Source: CAMASH01 sp041746635 (GTDB lineage Bacteria; Verrucomicrobiota; Verrucomicrobiia; Chthoniobacterales; Terrimicrobiaceae). From it: a stretch of DNA of 64,000 nucleotides. The stretch spans positions 1 to 64,000 of the forward strand of contig JBGTGQ010000080.1 of assembly GCA_041746635.1 (NCBI GenBank), given 5' to 3'. Shown here piece by piece: positions 42,439 to 51,142 of this stretch. A program made the translations under genes and the position numbers. The notes under the pieces were generated by a model. It worked only from the letters and a program-made list of their open reading frames with translations. It had not been told where the DNA came from and searched no databases. The first letter of the stretch is position 1, and each line of letters begins with the position of its first letter.

Positions 42439-42850
42439 CTCGGGCCGAAAATCAGGATGAGCATCTGCGCGCCAATCAGTCGCAGAACCATGGTCAGGGG
42501 ATAGACCGTCGCATAAGCCATCGCCGGACCGTTGAATTTCATCAGGCCATTGGCAAAGGCCAGGGCCGGGGATCAGCCATGCTGCCGGCCATCGTGCCGG
42601 AATCCGCCCGCCAGCCCAAGCTTCACCGCGGCGGAACGACCGGGAATCCTCACGGGAATGCTGCCCAGCAAAACCCCGAGAGTGATGCCAACGAAAAGCG
42701 GTTCCACTTCCTCCACTTCAATTTGCTGCAGGGCCTTGGGGAAATTGCCATCAATTCGCTGGTGTCAGGCTGTCGGTTTCGCCCACCACCGTCAGGATGT
42801 CTCCGATCTGCAAGGCCAACGCTGCTCCGGGATTTCAGCACGTCCATGAT
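42439..42850 (-). pseudogene. Degraded AspT/YidE/YbjL-family antiporter with RCK_C remnant
   Basis: Three frames of one gene are recognisable on the minus strand. The first is an RCK_C tail (LQIGDILTVVGETDSLTP). Next comes VEPLFVGITLGVLLGSIPV followed by RIPG and AVKLGLAGG. Then come PALAFANG, PAMAYATVYPLTMVLRLIGA and QMLILIF at the end. These are conserved segments of the C-terminal half of the AspT/YidE/YbjL transporters. Frame changes and in-frame stops separate them and the first half is gone. It lies between ltaE and cinA. Confidence 0.7.
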
Positions 42851-42856
42851 TGCTCC

Positions 42857-44095
42857 TTAAAAACGGAAAATCGCCCTCCGCAACATGTCCAGGGCCGTTT
42901 GCGTGGCGAGTTGCTTGAAAGTTTCCCGATCGGTGGGGAACGCCTCCTGCTGACAGGAAATCCCGCCGCCTCGTTGCGCGAGGGCAATGAAGACCGTTCC
43001 CACCGGCTTGTCCGGAGTGCCGCCCGAGGGCCCGGCGATGCCGGTGAGGCCAAGGCCAAAATCCGCCCCGGCCTTCTCCATCGCCCCCTGGGCCATGGCG
43101 CGGGCCACGGGTTCGCTGACCGCGCCGTGGGCGGCCAGAAGCGAGGCTGGAACGCCGAGGGCGCGCTCCTTGGCTTCGTTCGCATAGGTGATGAATCCCT
43201 CCGGAAAAATCCCGGAAGCCCCGGTAACGTTCGTGATGCGGTGGGAGAGAAGGCCGCCGGTGCAGGATTCCGCCACCGCTAGGGTTTTTTGCAATTCCCG
43301 CAGCCGCCGGACCACGACTTCCTCAATCACCTCGCCGCGTTTCGAGACCAGGTGAGCGCCCACCGCCGCGAAAACCAGCAACTCCACTTCTTCGAGCACA
43401 TCGTGGGACGCGATCAAACGCAGGTCCACTTCATTGGGCCGCGCGCAGTAACCGACCTCAATGTCCCCGCGTTCGCAAAGTTTCAGTCCGATCCTTTCCT
43501 CCACCGTGCTCTCACCCAGGCCAACCACGTGATAAGTCCGGCATTCGCAATCGGGCAGTCCGCCACAGATTTCCCGCAGCATGGGAAGGGCGTGACGCTC
43601 AAACATGGGCTTCAATTCGCGCGGTGGTCCCGGCAGCAAAAACAGATGCGGGGTGGAAGACGACGGGAACTCCTGCGGAGGAAGATACAAACCCGGAGCC
43701 GTCCCATTGGCATTGGGCAGCACCGTCGCGCCCTCGGGGACCATGGCCTGCCGCTGCATGCGAGCCCGAAACGGAATGTTCCTTCGGGCCAGACGCTGGG
43801 TGATCATCTCCACAACCTCCGCGTTTTCCTCCAAGTGCAATCCGAGCAACTCGGCCGTGATTTCCCGCGTGATGTCATCAGTCGTCGGACCCAGCCCGCC
43901 CGTGATGATCAGGATATCGCAGCGCGGAAACGCTTCCAGCAAAGCCTGACGAATGGCAGCCCCATCGGGTATCGTGGTTTGCCGTCCGATGCGCAAGCCG
44001 AAGGGAAAGAGCGCCTGCCCGAGATAGGCCAGATGCGTGTTGACGACATTTCCAAGCAACAGTTCGGTGCCCGTGTTCAGAACTTCAACATTCAC
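42857..44095 (-). CDS. cinA: CinA-like competence/damage-inducible protein
   Basis: A 412-residue two-domain protein. The N-terminal molybdopterin-binding-like (COG1058) domain has NTGTELLLGNVVNTHLAYL, LIITGGLGPTTDDITREI and LLPGPPRELKPMFE. The C-terminal CinA (PncC-type) domain (about 255-412) has AVAESCTGGLLSHRITNVTG and GLTGIAGPSGGTPDKPVGTV. Known members have ADP-ribose pyrophosphatase and/or NMN deamidase activity in NAD recycling. Full length; ATG at 44095. Confidence 0.93.
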   Translation of the reverse strand: MNVEVLNTGTELLLGNVVNTHLAYLGQALFPFGLRIGRQTTIPDGAAIRQALLEAFPRCDILIITGGLGPTTDDITREITAELLGLHLEENAEVVEMITQRLARRNIPFRARMQRQAMVPEGATVLPNANGTAPGLYLPPQEFPSSSTPHLFLLPGPPRELKPMFERHALPMLREICGGLPDCECRTYHVVGLGESTVEERIGLKLCERGDIEVGYCARPNEVDLRLIASHDVLEEVELLVFAAVGAHLVSKRGEVIEEVVVRRLRELQKTLAVAESCTGGLLSHRITNVTGASGIFPEGFITYANEAKERALGVPASLLAAHGAVSEPVARAMAQGAMEKAGADFGLGLTGIAGPSGGTPDKPVGTVFIALAQRGGGISCQQEAFPTDRETFKQLATQTALDMLRRAIFRF

Positions 44096-44141
44096 AACGC
44101 CTTCTTACCTGCCCGTGACCCGGACTCACGCTCTTTTTTGC

Positions 44142-44201
44142 GGAGGGAGAGGCTTCGTCGTTTCCCTGGATTAAATGGGCAACGACGAAGCGTTGCCCTC
44201 C
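44142..44201. repeat. Inverted repeat, GGAGGGCGAGGCT family (second copy)
   Basis: Arms 44142-44166 and 44177-44201 match as reverse complements at about 20 of 25 positions (core GCTTCGTCGTT), with a 10-base loop. It lies four bases from the stop of the SirB1-like gene and upstream of cinA on the same strand. Related to the element at 12898-12960. Confidence 0.65.
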
Positions 44202-44204
44202 AGC

Positions 44205-45032
44205 TTACTTGTCCCGGGAAAGCGCTTTGACCCAGGCATTCACCCTAGCGTGCTTCTCCGTCTCGCCGCGAAGATCGTAAACGTAAAGCAGATTGGCCAG
44301 CACCCGCAGAAGGATCTGCCGCGGGGTGGCCGCATCGAGATGCGACGCCCGCAATTTGAGATTTTGCCGGGTCAGGATTTCCTCGCAATCGGCCTTGGTC
44401 AGAATGCGGCCTTTGTGAAAAGGATCGAACAACACTTCGCCGTGGCGCGCGATGAAATGGCCGGGAAGATTAATGCCATCGATCCGGATGCCCGCGCGAC
44501 TCCCAACCATGATATAAAGCAGGGTGAGGGTGATGGGGATGCCCATGCGTGTTTCGATCACGCTGGGTAAAAGGGAATTTCGCTCGCAATAATAATCGTC
44601 CGTGTTGCCGCGGAAACACAGTTCACCCGCCATGAATTCGGCGAGGGCCAGAACCCGCTCCCGATTACTCACAATTCCGGATATTGCGACCAGAAACTGA
44701 CGACCCCATTGATTCACCTTGTGCTCGAACGGCTCGGTATTCAAACCGGGCGCGAGTGCCTGTGAGAGCATCCAGTAAGCTTTTTCAAAATCGCCCTCGC
44801 GATGGAAAAAGTGACACATAAGCAGGAACTCTTCATCCGCGTTCTGGCTGGCAATTTCCGCCATCACATCACGGGCGTGACGCGAAACTTGTTCGTCATC
44901 CATCTCCACCAAGTCCCGCAAATCCGGGATATACTCCTCACCACCCAAAGCGAGTTGTTCCTTGACCATGCGGACGGTCTCGGGATCATCGTCCCGAAGC
45001 AATCGCACTATCGCGTCACGTTGCGCGAACAT
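44205..45032 (-). CDS. SirB1/transglutaminase-like family protein
   Basis: A 275-residue protein of the SirB1 family (transglutaminase-like fold with TPR). Family signatures are CFRGNTDDYYCERNSLLPSV and ETRMGIPITLTLLYIMVG, then INLPGHFIARHG and LFDPFHKGRILTKADCEEIL. A second conserved helical region is LRVLANLLYVYDLRGETEKH. The N-terminal part contains HEAT-like helices (IPDLRDLVEMDDEQVSRHAR). ATG at 45032 (MFAQRDAIVRLL) was chosen; the longer frame overlaps the CPXCG gene. Family function is not firmly known. Confidence 0.85.
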   Translation of the reverse strand: MFAQRDAIVRLLRDDDPETVRMVKEQLALGGEEYIPDLRDLVEMDDEQVSRHARDVMAEIASQNADEEFLLMCHFFHREGDFEKAYWMLSQALAPGLNTEPFEHKVNQWGRQFLVAISGIVSNRERVLALAEFMAGELCFRGNTDDYYCERNSLLPSVIETRMGIPITLTLLYIMVGSRAGIRIDGINLPGHFIARHGEVLFDPFHKGRILTKADCEEILTRQNLKLRASHLDAATPRQILLRVLANLLYVYDLRGETEKHARVNAWVKALSRDK

Positions 45033-45076
45033 AATGGGTACAGATACGCCGGGATGGCCCGGAAGGCAAGCTGCCG

Positions 45077-45262
45077 TCAGCCCGCCTGCACATCGACCGA
45101 CTCCACCACACCGGGACAGCACCGGATGGCAATCGTCATGGGACGGCAGCAAACCGCACAGTCCTCGACCGTGGTATAGGGCCCGGCCTCCGTGTCCACC
45201 TCGATGGCAAAGGATTCGCCACATTGCGGGCAATTGATCTCGATGTCCTCGATCAAATTCAT
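45077..45262 (-). CDS. CPXCG-motif cysteine-rich small protein
   Basis: A 61-residue probable zinc-ribbon protein. The two Cys pairs are CPQCG (residues 11-15) and CAVCCRPM near residue 35, matching the CPXCG small-protein family. The remaining text (FAIEVDTEAGPYTTVEDC and MTIAIRC) is typical. It is widespread in Gammaproteobacteria and PVC bacteria, function unknown. It lies 44 bases upstream of the SirB1-like gene and after rsfS on the same strand. Confidence 0.85.
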   Translation of the reverse strand: MNLIEDIEINCPQCGESFAIEVDTEAGPYTTVEDCAVCCRPMTIAIRCCPGVVESVDVQAG

Positions 45263-45301
45263 CGCGCTAATACTGTAGGCCGCGATTTTGCGCCGCGCAA
45301 A

Positions 45302-45652
45302 TTATCCTTCGAGTTTCAGTCGCTTCGCGTCGCTCCAGAGATTTTCCAACCCGTAATGGCTGCGTTTTTCGGAGTGAAAGAGATGAACAATCACCTCGCC
45401 GTAATCGAGCACGATCCACTGGCTCACCGGGGAGCCTTCGGCCGCAAGGGGTTTGCGACCGGACTCCTCCTGCACTTGTTTGCGAATCGAGTTGGCAATG
45501 GCCTTGAGCTGCGGCTCGGACGAGGCCGAACAGATCACAAAAAAATCCGTGACCGCGGAAACTCCCTGCATGTCGAGCACCACCAAATCGTCGGCTTTTT
45601 TGTCCGCAGCGGCATTGGCACAGGCACGCGCCAGCGTTTCGCCGTCAGTCAT
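45302..45652 (-). CDS. rsfS: Ribosome silencing factor RsfS
   Basis: A 116-residue protein that binds L14 (uL14) and blocks subunit joining in starvation. Motifs are KKADDLVVLDMQGVSAVTDF, FVICSASSEPQLKAIANSIR, and the conserved WIVLDYGEVIVHLFHSEKR followed by YGLENLWSDA. Length is standard. The start overlaps the end of nadD by eight bases; nadD-rsfS is a classical pair. Confidence 0.95.
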   Translation of the reverse strand: MTDGETLARACANAAADKKADDLVVLDMQGVSAVTDFFVICSASSEPQLKAIANSIRKQVQEESGRKPLAAEGSPVSQWIVLDYGEVIVHLFHSEKRSHYGLENLWSDAKRLKLEG

Positions 45653-46220
45653 TGCAGTAGAGTCCGAGTTTGTTGATCAAATCACAGGAGGGTTTCGGCA
45701 TCATATACCGCACGGAAAGCCCCCGGGCAATGCGATTGCGGATCTCGGTCGAAGAAATCTCGATGTGCCGGGTAATGGTGGGGAACGCGTTGAGAAAGGG
45801 GACGCCGGCGCGGGACAGGACGACGAATTGAACCAGTTCGCGCAGATGCGAAATATCCTTCCAGGTGTCCAGCTCGGGCAGATTGTCGTCACCGATGAAA
45901 TAATGGAGCCGCGCTCCGGGGAAGCGCGTCCGGTAAAGCTGCACCGTGTCGATGGTGAAGGAAGGGCCTTCGCGCAGGATCTCGCAATCGTCCAACTCGA
46001 ATTGCGGCACCTCCGCAATCGCCGCTGCGATCATTTGGCTGCGGGCCTCCGGCGGGGCCGGCGGACGATCCAGCTTGTGCGGGGAAATGCGAGCGGGAAG
46101 AAAAACCACCCGGTCCAGCTCCAGCCGCTCCATCGCATCGCGGGCCAGGATCAGGTGGCCGTGGTGAATGGGATCAAAGCTGCCGCCATAGAGGCCGATC
46201 TTTTCGTTGGGTTTCGTCAC
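45645..46220 (-). CDS. nadD: Nicotinate-nucleotide adenylyltransferase
   Basis: A 191-residue enzyme making deamido-NAD from NaMN and ATP. The nucleotidyltransferase motif is GLYGGSFDPIHHGHLILARD, the (H/T)xGH-type signature. Others are VVFLPARISPHKLDRPP, LHYFIGDDNLPELDTWKDI and the C-terminal ISSTEIRNRIARG (ISSTxIR). Full length. It is upstream of rsfS on the minus strand and divergent from nagZ with a 22-base gap. Confidence 0.96.
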   Translation of the reverse strand: MTKPNEKIGLYGGSFDPIHHGHLILARDAMERLELDRVVFLPARISPHKLDRPPAPPEARSQMIAAAIAEVPQFELDDCEILREGPSFTIDTVQLYRTRFPGARLHYFIGDDNLPELDTWKDISHLRELVQFVVLSRAGVPFLNAFPTITRHIEISSTEIRNRIARGLSVRYMMPKPSCDLINKLGLYCND

Positions 46221-46242
46221 GGGGTTGTGTATTGACGCAATT

Positions 46243-47343
46243 ATGCCATCCAGCGATGCGGGTCAACTCTTGCTCACCGGTGTTCCCGGCCCCGAACTCC
46301 ATGCCGAGGACGCCGCCTTCTTCAAGAAACTCCAGCCCGGCGGATTCATCCTCTTCGGGCGCAACATCAAGACCCCCGTTCAACTGCGCCAACTGATCGA
46401 CGACCTGCGCGACCTGAGCGACGTCGAACCCCTCATCACCATCGATCAGGAAGGCGGACGCGTCTCCCGTCTCAAACTTATCGGCAACGAACCGCCCAAT
46501 GCCCAACAGCTTCGGGACCGCAACGATCTCACGCTCATCCGCCGTCACGGCGACATCACCGGCCGCCTGCTCCGGCTCTTTGGCTTCAACCTCGACCTCT
46601 GTCCGGTCCTTGATATTTCCTTCGATGACGAGGCCGACAATTCCCTCAAGGGCCGCTGCTATGGACGAACCGTGGCCGAGGTCATTGAAAAGGCCTCGGC
46701 TTTCAACGACGGCTTGCGCGGCACAGGCGTGTTGAGCTGCGGTAAACATTTTCCCGGCTACTCCTCCGCCGGGCTTGATCCCCATCACGAACTCCCCGTG
46801 CTGGAGCGTTCCCGCGCAGCCATGGAGGAGCACGAACTCGCCGTGTTCCGCCACTTTGCCGACAAAGTGGACAGCATGATGATCGGACATATTTCTATCA
46901 CGGGATTGGAAAACGAAGGCCCGCCCGCCTCGCTCTCGCCCGCCATGATCAATGGCCTGCTGCGCGACGACATGAAATTTGAAGGCTTGGTCATGACCGA
47001 CGACCTCGATATGGGGGCCATTCTCAACCATTACGGTTTCGACGAAACCATGCGTATGGGCATCGCCGCCGGCAACGACATGCTCATGATTTGCCACCGC
47101 GTCGAACAAGCCGCCCAGGCACGGAAAGTCCTTCAGGCCCTGCCGCACGCCGGACTCGAACCCGCCCTCGCCCGCATGGAAAACTTCAAAGCCCGCCTCT
47201 CGCCTCCGACTTCATTTTCCGAAGACGCTTTCCGCGCCGTGGATTCCGAAATCTGGGATCTTCGCGTGGCCACCCTCGGAGCCGAAGCCGCCGCAAAACG
47301 CAGCACCGAAGATGGCAAACGCTCCCCTGTGGAGCTGTATTGA
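46243..47343 (+). CDS. nagZ: Glycoside hydrolase family 3 beta-N-acetylhexosaminidase (NagZ-like)
   Basis: A 366-residue GH3 enzyme probably removing GlcNAc from anhydromuropeptides in peptidoglycan recycling. Signatures are LQPGGFILFGRNIKTP and TIDQEGGRVSRLK, the flexible catalytic loop GKHFPGYSSAGLDPHHELPV with the Asp-His dyad, MMIGHISITG, and the nucleophile in GLVMTDDLDMGAI. ATG at 46243 (MPSSDAGQLLL) was preferred over the in-frame start at 46207. No signal peptide, so cytoplasmic as for NagZ. Confidence 0.9.
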   Translation: MPSSDAGQLLLTGVPGPELHAEDAAFFKKLQPGGFILFGRNIKTPVQLRQLIDDLRDLSDVEPLITIDQEGGRVSRLKLIGNEPPNAQQLRDRNDLTLIRRHGDITGRLLRLFGFNLDLCPVLDISFDDEADNSLKGRCYGRTVAEVIEKASAFNDGLRGTGVLSCGKHFPGYSSAGLDPHHELPVLERSRAAMEEHELAVFRHFADKVDSMMIGHISITGLENEGPPASLSPAMINGLLRDDMKFEGLVMTDDLDMGAILNHYGFDETMRMGIAAGNDMLMICHRVEQAAQARKVLQALPHAGLEPALARMENFKARLSPPTSFSEDAFRAVDSEIWDLRVATLGAEAAAKRSTEDGKRSPVELY

Positions 47344-47578
47344 TCGAAAGAGGAAATGCCTCTGGGATGCAGGAGTCGGTGTGGTCTTGCGAAAATGATC
47401 CGCTAACATCTGCCTGGAGAACTCGCAGCAATCATCGCCGCAAAGTCCCGTAATGCGACGTTCAAAGTTAGGTGATTCGCGAACGCCTCTTCCATTTGTC
47501 GATACGTTCGACTGCGCAAGCGATATTGCCGGAGGATCACTCCGCGCACCCTCATCCAAAACTTAATCCGGATCGCTG

Positions 47579-47929
47579 ATGCGGTCCGGATTGCTAATCA
47601 CGCGTCTTTGGACGGAAAACGGATTGGAGATCTCAGCCAAAATGTTCCTCGATTGTTCTTACGAAGGCGATCTGATGGCCTCGACGAAAGTGAGTTTCAC
47701 CACCGACAGGAGATGTCCAGGCGCCAGTCGGTCCAGCTTATCCGATTTCTTATCAGGCGTTGATTCCTCGTCGCGGGGAATGCGAAAATCTGCTGATTCC
47801 ATTCAGTCTCTCTGCTTCCCACATTGCATGGTGGATCTTAAGGTCTTTGCGAACGTCTGCGGAAAATCAAACGAATTGTTTCCGTTTCTATTCCCGTTGA
47901 CGCTTTTTTCAGCACCGAATCTGCCCTGA
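47579..47929 (+). pseudogene. Fragment of an FAD-dependent oxidoreductase inside a 616-base gap
   Basis: Within 47344-47959 only one stretch is protein-like: LEISAKMFLDCSYEGDLMAS followed by KVSFTTDR. It corresponds to the 'ISAKxFIDATYEGDLMAAAGV' motif of FAD_oxidored (xanthan-lyase-like) proteins. The N-terminal dinucleotide-binding loop and the remaining several hundred residues are missing, and the downstream translation is unrelated. The rest of the gap shows no gene, hairpin or promoter I can support. Confidence 0.55.
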
Positions 47930-47959
47930 ATCCCCGTACCCCGTCATTATCAGGGAGAT

Positions 47960-48030
47960 AGCGGGTGAAGGGAATCGAACCCTCGTGTCCAGCTTGGGAA
48001 GCTGGCGTTCTACCATTGAACTACACCCGC
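47960..48030 (-). tRNA. tRNA-Gly (CCC)
   Basis: On the minus strand the acceptor GCGGGTG pairs with CACCCGC. The D arm contains AGTTCAATGGTAGAAC, the anticodon stem-loop CCAGC-TTCCCAA-GCTGG gives CCC, and the T arm is AGGGTTCGATTCCCT. The discriminator is U. CCA is not encoded. Length 71. Confidence 0.95.
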
Positions 48031-48040
48031 GGAGAACGGC

Positions 48041-48574
48041 TCATTCGAAGGATGTCACGTAGCGGCGCTTTTGCTGCGCAGCGGTGGAATTTGAATGAGT
48101 GCTGGGGGCGTTCCAAACGGCAGCTCTTTTCCGGATGGACTGGCTATTTGTTCCAGCATTCGTGATCGAATTGTCGTAATCGCTATCGATTGAAAACTGG
48201 TACGCCCCCCCCCAAGGATCGACGAAAGCCCCGTTTGTATTCGTCCCACCCTTGCCCTTCTTGGCCGCGTTCAGTTCGATGAAAACAATCTTGCGGGGAT
48301 TGCCGCTGTTGGTGTTGGTGCTCACTCCCAGAAGCGGCTCAAGGAATGTGCTGCTCACCCCGCCGGAAGCACCGCCGTTGGTTGGCAGGCGGCCATACTC
48401 GGTCTCATAAGCAGTGATAGCCGTGGCAAGCTGAACCACATCGTTTTTCGCCTGGGTCCTTTTGGCGGAGTCCATGGCCGTACTGAGCGCAGGGAAAAGC
48501 AGGGCCATCAGGATGCCGATAATGGCGATCACGACGAGGAGTTCGATCAGGGTGAAAGCGGGGGAGGATTTCAT
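48041..48574 (-). CDS. Type II secretion/pilus pseudopilin (GspG-like)
   Basis: A 177-residue class III signal protein. The prepilin cleavage and methylation motif is AFTLIELLVVIAIIGILMAL, with cleavage before Phe after a short basic leader (MKSSPA). A helix (TAMDSAKRTQAKNDVVQLAT) continues into the globular domain with AYETEYGRLPTN and the calcium-site region DPWGGAYQFSIDSDYDN. These are GspG-type features. The coding strand carries a run of nine G inside the DPWGG codons. No other secretion gene is adjacent. The C-terminus (AAVWNAPSTHS onwards) is atypical for GspG. Confidence 0.85.
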   Translation of the reverse strand: MKSSPAFTLIELLVVIAIIGILMALLFPALSTAMDSAKRTQAKNDVVQLATAITAYETEYGRLPTNGGASGGVSSTFLEPLLGVSTNTNSGNPRKIVFIELNAAKKGKGGTNTNGAFVDPWGGAYQFSIDSDYDNSITNAGTNSQSIRKRAAVWNAPSTHSNSTAAQQKRRYVTSFE

Positions 48575-48662
48575 GGGGGGGAGTTAAGCAAAGGTGGAAC
48601 CGCCTGATGGCCGGGGCAAGCATTTTCTTGCATGAAAGGCGGGCTTTCGACGATGGAAGGGT

Positions 48663-50849
48663 GTGTCCCGCAATAAAAGACCGGCTCGTTCCAGCCGAGA
48701 CCAAGCCAATTTACGCCCTCGCATCCTCAAGCTCCTCTCGGCCCGGGCTCTCGACAAGGCCGAGATCGCCCAGGCGCTGAACCTGCCATCCGACCAACAC
48801 GGAAAATTCGGCGAGCTGCTACGCCAGATGGAACTCGAAGGCGCGGTGGCGCGCATTCGCAAGGATCGTTACATCATCCCGCAAGACGCCGATCTTTTCA
48901 CCGGGACGATCCAGTTTCATGCCAGCGGAACGGCCCATGTGCTGAATGAAAAGGCGGGCCAGCCGGATCTCTACATCAGCGGTGAAAACACTTTTACCGC
49001 CATGCACGGCGACCGGGTCGTCGCGCGGATCAACCCGGACAAACCGGCCGCTCACCCGAGACGGGGCGATGCGGCGCTGCCTCCGCGAATGGAAGGAAGC
49101 GTCATCCGCATCCTGGAGCGGGTCAACGACACGGTCGTGGGCACGCTGCAAAAGACGAAAAATTTTTTCCACGTGGTGGCAGACGATCCGCGCTTCGTGC
49201 ACAACCTTTACGTCCCGGCCCCGACCATCGCGCTGCACGCCGATATCGGCGACAAGGTGGTGGCCCGTCTGGACACCTGGATTTCCCGCCACGTCAATCC
49301 GGAGGGCCACCTGGTGGAGGTGCTCGGTCCTCCCGGACGGCCCGGGGTGGACATCCTGGCCATTATTAAAAAGCACCGGCTGCCCACGCAGTTTCCGCCG
49401 GAGGTATTGCGCGAGGCCGAGGCGATTTCGCCGGTGATTGATCCGGCGGAGGCGGCCCGGCGGGAAGACCTGCGCGGGCGGTTCATTATCACGATTGATC
49501 CGGATGACGCGAAGGATTTCGACGATGCCATCGAGGTGGAACGCACGGCGAATGGCTGGCGGGCTTCCATTCACATCGCCGACGTCTCGCATTATGTGCG
49601 ACCAAAAGGCGTGCTCGATCGCGAGGCTCACGCCCGCGGCAACAGCGTCTATCTGGCCGACCGCGTCATCCCCATGCTGCCGGAGGCGCTCAGCAACGGC
49701 ATCTGCAGTTTGAAACCCCACGAGGACCGCCTGACGTTTTCCGTTTTCACCGAGATCACCAACCAAGGGAAAATCCAGTCCGCGCGTTTCGCCCGCACCA
49801 TCATCCGCAGCGCGGCCCGGTTGACCTACAAGGAGGCGTTCGCGCATCTGCAAAAACCCGCGCACGACGAAGTGACCCGCCGCCTGCACACCGCGTGGGA
49901 GCTTTCTTCGTTCCTGCGCCGCAAGCGATTTGCCCACGGCTCGCTCGATCTCGATTTTCCCGAGGTGAAAGTCTGGCTCGATGAAATGGGCAAACCCGTC
50001 CGCCTCGAGAAAATCGAGAACGACATCTCCCACCAGCTCATTGAGGAACTGATGTTGCTGGCGAACGAGCTCGTGGGCCGGGAACTCAAAAACCGCCGTC
50101 AGCCCACGGTCTATCGCGTGCACGAAAAACCCGACGCCGACAAGCTGGTCGAGTTCCGGGAAGTCGCCGGCGCCAATGGGCTCAAGTGCGGAGACTTGTC
50201 CAATCGCCCGGAATTGCAGCGGCTGCTGGCCCAGTCCAAGGGCAAACCGCAGGAATACGCCATCAAGCTGGCCCTGCTCAAGAGCCTCAAGCGCGCCCGC
50301 TATGCTCCCGAGCCGCTGGGGCACTACGGGCTGAACAAGAGCGATTACGCGCATTTCACCAGCCCGATCCGCCGCTACGCGGATCTTGTGGTCCACCGTT
50401 CCTTGGAACGTCTCCTCGGGGGCAAACAAGGGCCGGAATCCACCGCCCTGACCGCGATGGCGGAGCACATCTCGGCCACCGAACGGGTCGCGCAGGAGGC
50501 CGAACGCGATTCGACCAAACTGAAAAAACTCGAGTTTTTTAACAACCAGGTTTCCAAACGCACCGGCCAGACTTTTCAAGCCCGCATCCTCGACGTTCGC
50601 AACTACGGCCTCTTCGTCGAACTGCCGGAATACCTTCTCAGCGGACTCATCCACGTCTCTGCGCTGGAGGGCGATTTTTACATCCTCGATACCGCGCGCG
50701 GTTGCCTCACCGGACGCCGCACGCGCCGCACCTACCGGGTAGGCGATGAAATTGAAGTCGCGGTGGCCAAGGTGGATTTTTTCAAACAACAGGTGGACTT
50801 CAAGCCTGCGGAACAGCCTCCCAAGCGCCCAACTTCCCCGAAAAATTAA
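48663..50849 (+). CDS. rnr: Ribonuclease R
   Basis: A 728-residue RNB-family 3'-5' exoribonuclease degrading structured RNA. The N-terminal winged helix (RILKLLSARALDKAEIAQAL) and cold-shock domains (about 80-230) precede the RNB domain. The catalytic acids are in IDPDDAKDFDDAIEVE near residue 280. Other RNB segments are WRASIHIADVSHYVRP, ANELVGRELK and YAHFTSPIRRYADLVVHRSL. A C-terminal S1 domain (ILDVRNYGLFVELPEYLLSG) ends in a basic tail. The start is GTG at 48663, with start region MSRNKRPARSSRDQ. Confidence 0.95.
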   Translation: MSRNKRPARSSRDQANLRPRILKLLSARALDKAEIAQALNLPSDQHGKFGELLRQMELEGAVARIRKDRYIIPQDADLFTGTIQFHASGTAHVLNEKAGQPDLYISGENTFTAMHGDRVVARINPDKPAAHPRRGDAALPPRMEGSVIRILERVNDTVVGTLQKTKNFFHVVADDPRFVHNLYVPAPTIALHADIGDKVVARLDTWISRHVNPEGHLVEVLGPPGRPGVDILAIIKKHRLPTQFPPEVLREAEAISPVIDPAEAARREDLRGRFIITIDPDDAKDFDDAIEVERTANGWRASIHIADVSHYVRPKGVLDREAHARGNSVYLADRVIPMLPEALSNGICSLKPHEDRLTFSVFTEITNQGKIQSARFARTIIRSAARLTYKEAFAHLQKPAHDEVTRRLHTAWELSSFLRRKRFAHGSLDLDFPEVKVWLDEMGKPVRLEKIENDISHQLIEELMLLANELVGRELKNRRQPTVYRVHEKPDADKLVEFREVAGANGLKCGDLSNRPELQRLLAQSKGKPQEYAIKLALLKSLKRARYAPEPLGHYGLNKSDYAHFTSPIRRYADLVVHRSLERLLGGKQGPESTALTAMAEHISATERVAQEAERDSTKLKKLEFFNNQVSKRTGQTFQARILDVRNYGLFVELPEYLLSGLIHVSALEGDFYILDTARGCLTGRRTRRTYRVGDEIEVAVAKVDFFKQQVDFKPAEQPPKRPTSPKN

Positions 50850-50893
50850 GTTGTGCGGCGGCCTGACGTGATTTTCAATGTCGTTCTCTCCCA

Positions 50894-51109
50894 ATGGATA
50901 CCATACTTGAGTCGCGCGAGCTCCAGGTCGAGCGCAAGCATTTCTTCCTGGAATTCCGGGAAAACGACCGGGGTCGTTTTCTCCGCATCACCGAAGAAGC
51001 CCACGGTCGTCGCAACACCGTGATCATACCCAGCACCGGACTCGAGGAATTCGAGCGCATGCTGGGCGAAGTGCTGGCGGTCAATAGCGCCCGCACTGAG
51101 GCTACGTAG
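50894..51109 (+). CDS. PurA-like single-PUR-repeat nucleic-acid-binding protein
   Basis: A 71-residue protein with one PUR repeat: ERKHFFLEFRENDRGRFLRI, then RRNTVIIPSTGLEEFERMLG. This resembles the PUR-alpha ssDNA/RNA-binding family and its bacterial homologues (for example in Borrelia and Bacteroidetes), which dimerise to bind nucleic acid. It lies 44 bases after rnr on the same strand, so a role in RNA metabolism is plausible (inference). Start ATG at 50894. Confidence 0.85.
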   Translation: MDTILESRELQVERKHFFLEFRENDRGRFLRITEEAHGRRNTVIIPSTGLEEFERMLGEVLAVNSARTEAT

Positions 51110-51142
51110 AAGCTCCGGCCGGGGGCCGACAGACCGTCGCCG

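Noticed and set aside
48819..50894. Minus-strand ORF of 691 codons antisense to rnr
   Set aside because: No recognisable motifs, while RNase R on the plus strand has all domains.
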